Shown: in pieces, positions 23,236 to 44,000 of the stretch
Position numbering within the stretch: position 1 is the stretch's first letter
Layout: every line of letters begins with the position of its first letter
Source: Vitellaria paradoxa
Taxonomy: Eukaryota > Streptophyta > Magnoliopsida > Ericales > Sapotaceae
Assembly (NCBI GenBank): GCA_019916065.1
Contig: CM034239.1
Span: forward strand, 45,028,663-45,092,662
DNA: 64,000 nt
Direction: 5' to 3'
Notes under the pieces: generated by a model
Database searches by the model: none
Told to the model about the DNA's origin: nothing
What the model saw: the letters and a program-made list of their open reading frames with translations, nothing else
Translations under genes and position numbers: made by a program

Positions 23236-23575
23236 GGCAACATTTGATTTATTTTTTTTAATTTTTGGTTTTATTTTTATTTTTTATTTTCTGTTTTAAA
23301 TTAATTTGTCATTTTACACTTTTGAAAATAAAGAAAACAATTCAAAAGGCATTTAGTCATTTGTATTTTCAAAACTTGTTGTAGAAAATGCGAAAATGAG
23401 TTTACACATAAAATAAAAAATGACAAAAAGTCATTCTGAGTGTTTTCAACTCAATATAAGGAAAATCCCAAAATAAGAAAAATAAACTATTTTTTGTTTC
23501 CTTATTTTTAAATTTTTAAAATATAAAATATATAAAATAGAAAACAGAAAATAGAAAAAGCAAACTAGATATACC
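23236..23575. mobile_element. Tourist-like MITE, copy C (TBL intron 2)
   Basis: The 340-bp element is of the same family as the copies at 2452-2784 and 2911-3232. The left end is GGCAACATTTG and the right end, on the complement, is GGTATATCTAGTTTG. TTA flanks both sides (23233-23235 and 23576-23578). The interior shows the same T-rich to A-rich foldback layout. It is non-coding. Confidence 0.7.
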
Positions 23576-23579
23576 TTAA

Positions 23580-24906
23580 TTATTGGAATGTAAGAAGTTA
23601 AAAATAAAATACATTTATTATTCTTCTTTGAAGAAATGTATGATTTTATATACACACACGTAAAAGAAAAGATCCATATATACTCAATTTTTGTTTTTAC
23701 TATAATTTAAAATGTTTTTAATTTTTAATTTAAAATAATTCATCTAATCATTTGACACATAAAATTACTTATTGAATTTAGTATATAGGTTTTTAAACAA
23801 TAATCTGAGATAATTATTAGATAATTAATTTAAAATTAATAATCATTAAATATATTTTATAATTATGTCAGTCAACTTTCAAAATTAAAGATGAGGGATT
23901 CCTTTAAAAGATATATTATACATACGCCTACGTATTGTTTAAATCAAGATAAGTCTCAAAACTATTTGAGATTAAAAATAAATATTAAAATTAAGGAAAT
24001 GATAAATTTAAAATAATTAAATAGATATATATAATATATATATTTTTTTTTAATTTAGAGCATTCTTATTAGATGGGACCTTTGATGATTGTCTAGATTG
24101 CTTAATACTTAAATACTTCAATTAGGAGATATGAAACTTGATGAGGTAGAATTAAACATGTTCATTAATTTGTCTTCAAAGTGACACTAGTATTATTCAA
24201 ACAACTAAAACACTTGTTTACTTTGATCGATCACAAGGAGGTATGCTAAATATGTGCTTAAATATATAATTACACTCCAAATTAAACAATGTTAATATCA
24301 TATTGACACATTTATATATTTTGTAAATATTATTAATATTGAACTCCAATCATCAATTTACGTAGAGATGTCATTAGAATATCTAAATATACTATTCTTT
24401 ACCCTCCTTTCACACATATACTTTTATTATCATCTAATAATGGTTTATGTTTTTAAAATGAGTTATAAATTTATTTTGAATAATTTACATGTTAAAGAAG
24501 ATTAAATAAATCATAATATGTCAATTTTTTTGCTTTAGTATCAAATAAAATATTATTGTTAGAGTTAATTATTAATAATATTTATAAAATAAGAATAGGT
24601 GTTATAATATTTTAATAATATGTCAATTTTGTTTTGTTCCCTTTACCATTCTTACTGAGAGTGGTATTGAACGTGAAGCTAATTAATGGACTCAGCATGC
24701 CAAATTTTTTTTATGAAAAAAGAAAAGGTCCCCCCTAAAATGCTCTTTTAATATTCCTTTGCACCACCATGCAAAATTTGGTCTAGTGCATTGTAGAGCA
24801 ATTTTTCTCCTCCTATACATGTATACATTTATGTATGCGTTATATATAATTAACACACGCACAACATAGAGAGATGGAGAGAGAGAGAGATATATATATA
24901 TCTTAC
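23580..24906. other. Rest of TBL intron 2
   Basis: This is AT-rich intronic DNA with a GA/TA microsatellite near 24872-24902 on the plus strand, directly beside the exon 2 donor. No conserved coding segment is seen on either strand. Confidence 0.5.
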
Positions 24907-25131
24907 CGGGAACTTGAACGTTGAGAGGCCTTTAGTCCTAAAAAGGTTGTAAATTAGCACCGGGGCATGGATTTATGAAGCATGCACTGTGAGTGACTGC
25001 CACTGATTTAAACCAAGCGAATCCCCACAAACATGATCTGCTTCCCCCGTAAATCTCCTTAAGAATCTCTACCGTTGAATCTACACAAACAAAGCAAAAT
25101 TATATTTCAATATATATATATATATATATAT

Positions 25132-26400
25132 TCCTTCATTTGCTGCAAATGTATGTTACATAAACAATTAAGAAAACATAGTTCAATTATCATAATTTAT
25201 TTGATCTCCTAATTAATTTTCATTAAACACGCAAAAATAAAATAAATAAATAAATATCAAACTAATGAGATTGAATGCTAATAAATTTGGTGTATTTTTT
25301 TGGTACAATTACATTTTTTTCATAAATTGTGTATTTTTGGAAATATTTTATGGGCAAATTACATTTACCTACCTCTCAATATTTAGATAATTATATTTAT
25401 CATCCTCTCAACTTTTAAATTACAGTTACCTCTCTTATTTTGAAATAATGTTAACATTGACTCTCTTTCGTTAAATCAACCATTAAAATTTAATAAAAAA
25501 TTTCAAAGTAACCAAAATTTTAGTTGCTTTCCTTATTTTACCCCCCTCTCTCTCTCTTTCTTGCATATTCGCTAGATTTCTCTGCAAAAACCAAAAAAAA
25601 AAAAAGTAAAAACAAATAATTTTATGAATTTAAAAAAAAAAAAAACTAACGAATATATGAAAGAAGAAGTGGTAAAATAGGAAAAATAAATAAAGTTTGG
25701 TTGGTTTTACACTTTTTGGTTAAGTTTTAATTTACCCTTTTTTTATTTATTTAAATCTATATTGTAGGGGGAGTTTGAAGTTCCAAAAAAGTTAAAAAAT
25801 CAAAATTAACGTATGTTAAAGTGATGTAAAAATGACATATAAAAAAGTTTGATGTAGGAAGTTCAAAACTGTTGGATTGTTAGAAATTTTTGGAAAATTT
25901 TGGGGCTCCAAGCATATAAATAAAATGTTAAAAATTATGAGTTAATTTGTGACATATGTGAGGCAAGGTCAACTTGTTTTTCAATGTTTCTTGCGTTAAA
26001 ATTAACATTATTATGCTAATTTTTTGACAGTTCATCGATTCTTCTTCCTAGGTTCCAAGCAGGCTAAGTAAGAGTTGCATGTGAATTTACCCGTGACATT
26101 TGGTGAAGAATCAGAGCATGTGATCCTTGAATATCCGTATCATGCATGCATGTGTGATGATATTCGATCTAATGCCAAACCTCATTATATTAACTATATA
26201 TATATATATAGTGTATTTGGAGTGATAAAAAGTGAGATAAAATGAGATAAAGTGAAATAAGTTGTGGATTCGTAATTCTTGCTATGAAATAAAATGTAAA
26301 TAACTTTTAGAAAATTTTAGTATTTTTATTGCTTTTCAAAAATTTTTTATTATCTTAAACGAAACCATATATGCACGAGAATTACTTGAATTTGTGAACA
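25132..26400. other. Rest of TBL intron 1, left part
   Basis: This is AT-rich and includes a CT-repeat near 25545-25560. A segment at about 26210-26370 begins GTGTATTTGGAGTGATAAAA and resembles the left end of the Tourist-like element at 31529-31677, but its right end is not resolved. No coding segment is seen. Confidence 0.4.
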
Positions 26401-26954
26401 ATGTTTTAAAAATCGGACCATTCATTAAAGCGGAAAAACAACCGGGTCACGGGTTTGTGGTTCAACCGTCGGTTCAATCGAAATTGAACCGGAGTTGAAT
26501 CGTGACGTTATAAATATATTAAATATATAAATAAATATAAAAATATATTAAATTATATAATAATTTTACAAAACTTATATTTTTTTAACATATTGTTTTA
26601 CTCTATTTGTTGTCCTAATAAAAAGTATAAACAAATGTGTTGTAAAATAAAATTCACTTAAAACTAATATATTATATAAGTAAAACTAAGCAAAAATAAG
26701 AAACAATAAGTATCAGTGATTCAGGGGGATAATAGTACTTTACCACAAAATAGTCCCAGGTTCGATTGTTAGTTTATTTATTTTATCATTAAAAAAAATG
26801 GTCCGGTGTCAACCGGCAAATCGGCACCACGGTTCACCGGTTTTAGGCCGGTTCAACTCTCCACCGGGGTTTGATCAGTGGACCGGGACCGTTTATAGAC
26901 CGGTTTCTAGTTCACACCAGTTGAATCGGCTAGTTCGTCCGTTTTAAAAACCAT
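26401..26954. mobile_element. Non-autonomous DNA element with AACCGG-rich ends (TBL intron 1)
   Basis: The left end reads ATGTTTTAAAAATCGGACC and the complement of the right end reads ATGGTTTTTAAAACGGACG, giving roughly 19-bp imperfect inverted repeats. Both subterminal regions are rich in ACCGG/CCGGTT words on both strands, a layout seen in hAT-type non-autonomous elements. A tRNA-like B-box word (GGTTCGATTG, about 26759-26768) sits inside. No target duplication was resolved. Confidence 0.5.
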
Positions 26955-27568
26955 GTTTATGAAAAGGGAAGAAAAGTAAAATAAAATAATAAGGAAGAAA
27001 AATGAAGTGAAGAAATCAAATTTATGAAACTTTATTGGATTGGATTAGGAAAATGAGATCGAAGACAATTAATAGATATATATGTAAAATAATAATAATA
27101 ATAATTTTTATTTCAGTAAATTTAATTTTTTTTTCTTTACTTAAATTTTTTTCAAAACATAACTTTGATGATGAGGGTATATACAGAATCAAAGATTTTG
27201 TGAGGAAAAAGAAAAAAAAATAAGGAGAAAAATGGAAATGAAAAAATAAATAAATAAAGAGGGGGGGGAGAACCTTGGTAAATTGCATGAAGAGGGCTGC
27301 CATCTGTATTTGAGATAGAGTTTGTCGGTCGGCCATTATTTTGGCAGTCGAACTCCCTTCTGCAGAATGGACAATCTTTTGAGTTGTAAAGAGGATAATG
27401 ATTGGAGTTATCATAGACCCATGCTTCCTATAAAACTATTGCACGAACTCTGTTTCTTTTCCGCTTCTACTACTAGCAGCTGCCCTTGTTAACCAACTCT
27501 CCATGTATTGGTATTGCAACAGAGAAACCAACAATACAGCAACTTGCACTTACTGTGGCGAGCACCAT

Positions 27569-27610
27569 AAGAATGAGAGAGAGAGAGAGAGAGAGAGAGT
27601 CGAACTCACG
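27569..27610 (-). promoter_or_regulatory. CT-repeat leader of the TBL gene
   Basis: On the minus strand a (CT)n run of about 26 bp (plus-strand GA run at 27575-27600) lies immediately upstream of the TBL ATG at 27568. CT-rich leaders are common in plant 5' UTRs. It may be transcribed; its function is inferred only. Confidence 0.45.
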
Positions 27611-29211
27611 AATGTGTCCTCTCCATACTTACATAGATAGAGTATATATATATTACTGGATGTATGTATAGATTGAGGGAGAAGATTAATTTAATTGCTT
27701 TGGTTTGTCAACTGTAGGACACAAGCATGGTAGCTAAGTACGGGGAATTCCTTCAACATTGGTTATTTGATTATTTTACTTTAAAAAAAAAAAAAGAGGA
27801 TGCGCGGAGAAAATATTTCCACTTGTTCTTATTTATTTATTTCTATATTTTTAATCTTAAATGTAACATGCCATGTAACGTGAGTGAGTGATCCATGCAA
27901 TAGTTATTAGGAAAATGATATTCACCATAGCCGTTTATCAAAAATTTTAGCCAAGTTAAGTTTATTTTGTGATATCGCAATACACTTTTAGTGAGTAATC
28001 ATCACCAAAATTCACATTTATCCGATGTTTGGACTATGTATTTGTGAGTAGAAAGAAAATACGAATGCTCAATAAAATGAGAAAGTCAAATTTATTTTAT
28101 TTTTTTAAGTTAAAAAAATTGAGACTAAAATAAATATATATATTCTCAAAAGTACTAATTTTTCTGGGTAACACATAAAAAAATTATACAAACTAATAAC
28201 TTTATTTTTTCTTTACTTTTCCTCTTTGTTTATGAATTCATGTTTCAAGGATAACCTAATGGTCCAAACATACCTAATGGTGTACTTGGAGTGAAATTTA
28301 TGTTAGGAAAAATAAAAGCAAACAAAAGTAAGCGAAAAGGGGTAGAGGGTAAAAAAGAATGAAGTATAAAAACCCAAATACATTCCCTTATTTGAATAGA
28401 TCCAAAAATATATAAATAAATAGATAATTGCCCTTTACTTATTTATAGTTTAGACAAAAAATATATGATCCTTCTCTAATTTAAAGTCAATATATAACAT
28501 TTTCGTAAATTAGATTAAAGTGTAAAATTGTCAAAAAATATTAAATTTAACTAGATTTATGTCACAAGCTCATATACGTTTGTGTAAAAAAAAAACTATT
28601 GTTTAAAAAAATAGAGACAAAATAGGTCTCTTCAAAAAAAGAAACCAAATAATGTTTCATTTTAATAACAAAATAGGTAAAAATGTACTTTTATCCATTT
28701 ATTTTTGTAAAAATATTTTTCCCCGTGAAGCACAAATTCAATCATTTTTCATTTTAATTCAATCATGAGAGGATTATTTATTGACTTTTAAAATATAAGG
28801 TGAATATGTATTAATTCGTTGAATAGATGGGATTGTATGACAATTTATAAAATTAACAAAAAATAACGTTTAAATATAGTATAAAATATATTTAAAAAAA
28901 CTTGAATAATTTTATAAAATCATTATGGAATTATTATTTTATATTATATTTTTTATTTGTGTGAATTTTTGTAAACCGATAAATTTGATTGAAGTTGAAT
29001 TTCTTGGTACTGATACTTTACCAAATTTCAAATCCAACCCTATTATATTAACTATATTAAAATAATTTCCACAAATTTTTTATAGAAATAACTTAAATTA
29101 AAAATATTATTATTATTATTATTAGTCATATACCGTTCATTGTACTCTATAAAAATAAATCCAATAAATTACCCAAAAAAAATTACTAAAAAAAAATAAC
29201 TCCAATATTTA
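27611..29211. other. AT-rich intergenic region, nothing recognised
   Basis: This is the upstream region of the TBL gene and beyond the citrate synthase 3' end. It has AT-rich sequence and short homopolymers only. I see no gene, RNA or clear element. Confidence 0.5.
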
Positions 29212-29330
29212 AAGTGTGTTTGAAGTGATAAAAAATGAAATAAATTGTGAATTCGTAATTCGTGGTAGTGAGATAAAAAATGAATAACTTTTAAAAATTT
29301 TTAAAAATTTATAATAAACCAAACAGGCCC
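29212..29330. mobile_element. Short Tourist-like MITE
   Basis: The 119-bp segment begins AAGTGTGTTTGAAGTGATAA and ends CCAAACAGGCCC. It is flanked by TTA (29209-29211 and 29331-29333). Its left end resembles the end of the element at 31529-31677. Confidence 0.55.
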
Positions 29331-29854
29331 TTAGTAAATAATTTTTCAACCAAATAGCTAACCAATTTAAATTTAAAATTTTATAGAAACAAAATAGTAT
29401 GAAGAGTACAAGAATATGCCGTCTAAGATTGAAAAAACCGGTGACCAAAAAAAAATTCTTTTTTAAGTATATAAGATATATAAGCATCAATTACAAGAAA
29501 ATGGGGGGCAATGACCAGCTTCTTTGGCAATTTTTCCCGAATAAATATTGTCACAGCACAGCATACAGACAACAAATATACGCTAAAAGCTAACCAGTTG
29601 AAGCTTCAAGCAGCCAGCAATTTATTTGAAGTTTGTCCCGAAAAACTGGCTCTGAATTTATGTTTATTAAACACAGTAAGATATTCCTTAACAAAGTGCT
29701 GCTTCTTTCTGCTCTTAACATATCACTTGAAGTTGAGTGACAATACTTCTGTAAAGACACATTTTAAGTTTCATGTGGAATACTAAGAAAACGTCGGCAA
29801 ATCATTCATTATTTATCTGGAAATTAAAATTTTGGACGCCGAGCAAGTGAGAGC
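29331..29854. other. Spacer and probable citrate synthase 3' UTR
   Basis: The right part, next to the stop codon at 29855, is probably the 3' UTR and polyadenylation region of the minus-strand citrate synthase. No other feature is supported. Confidence 0.4.
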
Positions 29855-39201
<9,347 letters not shown>

Positions 39202-39285
39202 TTGCCTTGGCAGAACAAAGACGATTCCTCACAAATACCTTACAGTTCCTCTGTAAGAATATATATATATATATATATATACACG
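39202..39285 (-). promoter_or_regulatory. Citrate synthase leader with TA-repeat at the TATA position
   Basis: A (TA)n run at 39259-39281 lies about 60-80 bp upstream of the ATG at 39201 on the minus strand. This is where a plant TATA box and short leader could be. A variable-length TA tract here could affect transcription start use; this is inference. Confidence 0.4.
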
Positions 39286-41048
39286 CTGGAAGTAAAATCC
39301 GATTTCTGTTTGCTCACGGTCTGGGGTCCCGCCTTCGCTTGCGCAATAATTGTAAGGCAGTTGTAAAACGTACTCGCTGCTGTGCTTTGATAGTGTACAC
39401 TTGCCATCTGGTTTCGACACGTGTCCAGATAGCCGCAAATGAACCCATCTTGATCGGCGGCAGCGAGTTCATCTTGTGTACTCTTCTGGAAATTCATTGG
39501 GAAACTCAGTAAAGGACAAAGATAGGATGATATATATATATATATATAAATGTATGTATAAATATTAGTGGGTTTAGAATTGTGTTAATTTGTATAAATT
39601 TATAAAAAGTGTAATGAAAGAAAATTTTTAATTTTATAATTTGTAAAAATTTGTAAAATTTTATATTTTTTTTTAGTTTTAACAGCAAACGGTGCCCATT
39701 ATCCAATTTCAGAAACAATGCCCTTCACAAATCCCAATAAAGACAGTAAAGAAAATGAAATTTTTTTCCTAATTTTATAAAAATTAATAAAAACTGAAAA
39801 AAAAAATTAAGGAATGTTAAAGGTTTATATAGAAAAAATTTTTAAAATTAAAAGAATTAGAATTTATTAAAAATTTTTAATGACTCAAACATTCCCTAAA
39901 TTTAGTTCCATAATTGCGTTTCCTTTCTTCCGAAAGGCTATGCAACTCTAAAAGGAATTTTGGGTGTAAAATTTTTTAAAATATAAAAAAATTATATCTT
40001 CTTAATAATTACTAATGAATATTGTTTTGAAAGTAACAAGGTTAAAATTTTTCGTAATAAAAATATATTTCCCTTTCGAGTTAATAATGTGAATATATTA
40101 ATTTGAAGTCAATATATATTTAATAACACAAATACAGCAATTTAAGTACATCTATATCAGTTTCTTTTAAAGTTTACTTATATTTCAAAGATAAAAAACT
40201 ATTAAACATTTTTATTTAACATCATCATATATGAGATTCTCTAAATAATTATCTATATCTATAATATAAAATATTTCGGCACTTCTTTATATTTAAAGAG
40301 TTATTGTAAATAAATTTAAAATTAAATAAAAATAATATCCCCAAAAAAATAACTACACAAAATAAAATATTCTTAAATTTTAAAAACAAAATTAATTGAT
40401 TAATAACACATAAATTTATACCTATATATTTTTGTGCTCTATATTAAGAGAAAAAAAAATGCTTGTTTTAACAAATTCAGGAAGCAATTTATTTAAGAGT
40501 AAATGAGACTTCCTCAAATATTTAATTAAATACAATTAAACAACAATTATTTAAACGCAATTAACGGTCGAGTCTAAACCATCTATTTTAAAATTCTAAA
40601 ATTAATAAAAGGGCTTAATAGATCATATCCTTAAGGTCCAATGATCTGCAACTTTTAGATCGAAAGGGTCATTAAACCCATTCTTAACATTTTACATCTT
40701 TTTAAGAAAAAATAAAAATAGATACACACACAGAGAGACACATAAATATTATAATAATATCACTATGTTTAAATATCAAAAGAAATCAATCAACTATGAT
40801 CTAACATCAGTAACATTTTCTAAAAAATATATTAAAAAAGCACAGTAATCAGAGTTGGTGGCAGCGGCTCAGGTCCAATCAATCCCATCCTATTTTTTAC
40901 CGACTTGGACAATGGGAAAAATTGCTTTTTGAGATGAGCTCGGGCAAAAAAAATCAGGCTCGAATTTGTTTACAAGCTGGCCTCGAATTTATGCCTTTAT
41001 GCACAAGTACAATTTAATCAACAAAATTATATAAAAATTTTCGATTAT
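39286..41048. other. Intergenic region between citrate synthase and COQ3
   Basis: The left 200 bases are the GC-richer upstream region of citrate synthase. The rest, from about 39520, is AT-rich with a TA repeat near 39529-39548. The stretch next to 41049 should hold the COQ3 3' UTR. I see no gene or clear element. Confidence 0.5.
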
Positions 41049-44000
41049 TCATTGGTCGTTTTTGGTACCAAGCGCGATGAAATTTACACCAATGTCATCG
41101 GAAAGACTCCACCGTCCTGTCAATGGGTTATACACAAACCCAGCCATCTCCTGGACCTGCTTCAAGGCAAATATTTAAAGAGACAACATCAGTGACTTAT
41201 CCTCACGTACTGAAAAAAAGGGAATTTTCTTTAAAAAAAAAAATGAATTTTGGAACGAAAATCCGAGTTTAATTAACTAAAAAGCTTAAAATTTCAAATA
41301 TATGAACTTTTATTAATTGCACCCTGTTGCAGAAACCAACTGCACTTCAAGTAGAATTTCAAATTATAAGTCCCTTAAAATAAAATTTTCGGTTTAAAAT
41401 CCATTTTGCTTACCGTTATAGAAGCACGCTGTAGGATCAGGACTAGTTCTTCCGGAGTAAGAAAGCTCGACCATTGATGCGTGCCTTTAGGGAGCTGTAC
41501 GTACCAAATGCACAAACATTAAGACATGGAGTTCGAATAAATTCATATTCCAGAGAAAAAGGGAAAAAAAAAAAAAAAAAGGCATGCGCACGCACACAAC
41601 ACAACTCAACTCAACGTTGCCTTTTCCCAAACACACACACACGCCATTACATGAATAAAGGCAGACATTCAATCACTAAGATGTGCAATGCTGATCCACG
41701 GAATTTAATGGAAATGCAATGGAAGAATCATGTCAACAAGGCAATGCGGATGAGGACATTACAAGCCACTCTAAAGAAGATAATAGAAAGCAGCGAGACC
41801 AACTTCCATGCAAGTATTCTGATATATCAATAGCAGCCAAGGCACATTTGATAAAACTGTCCATTTTCAATTTTTGTATTCAATTTTTATGTTCACTTTT
41901 CAATTTTTATGCTCAATTTTTAATTTTTTGTTTTCATTTACTTGGTAGGAAAAGAAAACAAAGACTTGAAAATACATTTGATAACGATAATCTAGTAAAG
42001 ATAATTGTTAATTAATTAAATTCAATAAATTTAATTATTTTACTTACATTAATTATTAAAAATAATTTAATTCAATAAAAATAAAATGTATTAAACATAA
42101 TTTATAATTACTTTTAAAAACAATTTAATAGAATATATTTCCTATTAATTAAAATAATTAATTTAACTAACTTAATTTTATTTTATTTAATTACTTAAAT
42201 TAACTTGATTTAATTAATTACTTAATTAATTTGATTTAATTATTTTAATTATATTATTTTTTTAAAATAATTTGATTCAATAAAAATAAAATATATTCAA
42301 CATAATTTAGTTATATTATTTTTAAAAATATTTTATATTAAATTATTTTTATATTAATTTAGTTAATTAAATTTAATTATATAATTAATTTAATTTAAAT
42401 TAATTAAACATATTTATTTTAATTATATTTTTATTAAAATAATTTAATTCAATAAAAATAAAATATATTAAATATAATTTAATAAAATAATTTTATATAT
42501 ATTTAACAAATTAAATTCAATTATAATTAATATAATTTAGTTAATTAATATATTTAATATAATTTACGTATTTAATATATAATTCAATATATTAAATTAA
42601 TTGTTGATAAAATTAATTATTAATTTAATGTATTAATATATTTTATATATTAATTAAATATTTTTTTATTAAATAATAATATATTTGACGGTGACTTGAG
42701 ATTAGTGGAAGGTAGTGGCAGCGGTCACCAGATGTTGGTAACAACTAATGGACGATGATAATTGATGGCTGTAACCAGTGGTGGTTGTATAAGAAATTAA
42801 AAACTGAAAATCAAAACTTACGAAAACACATTTTCATATATTTTCATAATTTTAAAAAATTTTGAAAACAGTTTTTATTTTTTTGAAAACTGAAAACAAA
42901 TTTACCAAACACGTTTTCATGTTCAATTTTCAAAAGAATAAAACAAAAATAGAAAATTAAAAATAAAATAGCTGCCAAACGGGCCTAAATAAGTGATAAA
43001 TTGATTAGAGAACTATACCCAATGAAGGAGGTACTCTGCTGCAATGATGGCAGTCACATAGGATCTCATTGAACGATTGATTGTCGATATCAGAGTGGCT
43101 CCATCAGTAACAGTTAATGCTGCCAGGGATTTACAGAATTCAGCAGGATCCGCGACATGCTCAATTACCTGGGTGAAATAAAACCACAAGGCGGAAGAAA
43201 TCCAAATGAGTACACAAGTACAATTTAAAGAAGCATAAAAGGTAACAAATGGACTACCAACAAATTTCCTACAATAGCATAGTATTGTAGCTGAACTTTC
43301 AACCATCACCACAATTGCTTACCAATCAACTGCATCACAAAGACCTTTAACTTACCATCGCATACAAATGGCTACCTGCAACGTGGGCATAGGAAATATT
43401 TTCCATTTCTTCAATTTTTTGTCACTTCACTCGAGTTGTATCCATACACAACACAACAGGCACAACTCTTGTAGAGTTGTATCCATTTTTTTTGATAAGT
43501 TTTAGGGTCGTATCCATATTTCTATATTCAAGAGTTATGTTCATAGGCCAATGGGTGACTGGGCATTACAAGTAGATGTCAGGCATTCAGATTGCAATGC
43601 ACAAAATTTTATATATTCAAGCAAAGTTCTCTATTGATAAATACCCTCACTGGGTAACGTCATCAATTCCTGGACTAGGAACAAAATATTGTTTCTTTTT
43701 CATGAAGTGGTCGAAATTCAATGTCTTGGAAAAAAACAGAATGAAATATTAGCGGAATGATAATTCCATCACTTGAAGAACACAAATTATAGAAACTGAA
43801 TCATTATTTTAGCTGATAGCTAGCAGGCAATATAATGACATTGCCATACCTCCAAAGCAATCACAGCATCAAACTCCCTGTTCTCCTCAACAAGTTTCTC
43901 TGTCCACCACAGAATTCCATATGTCAGCTGCTGAGTAATAAATTTAAACTTCAACACATATAGGATTAAGGAATTCAACAAAATGCTTTGGGTAAAAAAT

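Larger units (their letters stand above)
21037..27568 (-). pseudogene. Trichome birefringence-like (TBL, DUF231/PC-esterase) gene with multiple indels
   Basis: There are five exons on the minus strand: 27568-27274, 25080-24907, 23089-22911, 22468-22310 and 21337-21037. All have canonical splice sites and matching phases. Exon 1 gives a hydrophobic N-terminus, then the TBL-domain words WVYD, YPLY, EFDCQ and [13 protein letters not shown]. Exon 2 gives FNG and the GDS motif region (GDSLGLNQWQSLT). Exon 3 is intact (MLWRDAFLVDVVAEK, VLIFNTWHWWL). Exon 4 is intact (WDFIQEG, YKDMDRLVAYRKALKTWARW). Exon 5 has [24 protein letters not shown] and the DxxH box in [16 protein letters not shown] proteins are Golgi type II membrane proteins that O-acetylate wall polysaccharides, with catalytic GDS and DxxH motifs. 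Exon 1 has at least three single-base shifts, exon 2 about five, and exon 5 two. No frame crosses the gene. It is either a pseudogene or a functional gene with poor consensus; the about 370-codon length and perfect splice sites favour a gene that was intact recently. Confidence 0.82.

Noticed and set aside
26759..26768. A tRNA gene suggested by a B-box word
   Set aside because: No A box at the right distance and no cloverleaf could be formed from the surrounding bases.
27022..27273. The hydrophobic tail of a minus-strand open frame joined to TBL exon 1
   Set aside because: The frame reads past the exon 1 donor at 27273 into the AT-rich intron. Only the part from 27274 upward matches the TBL family.
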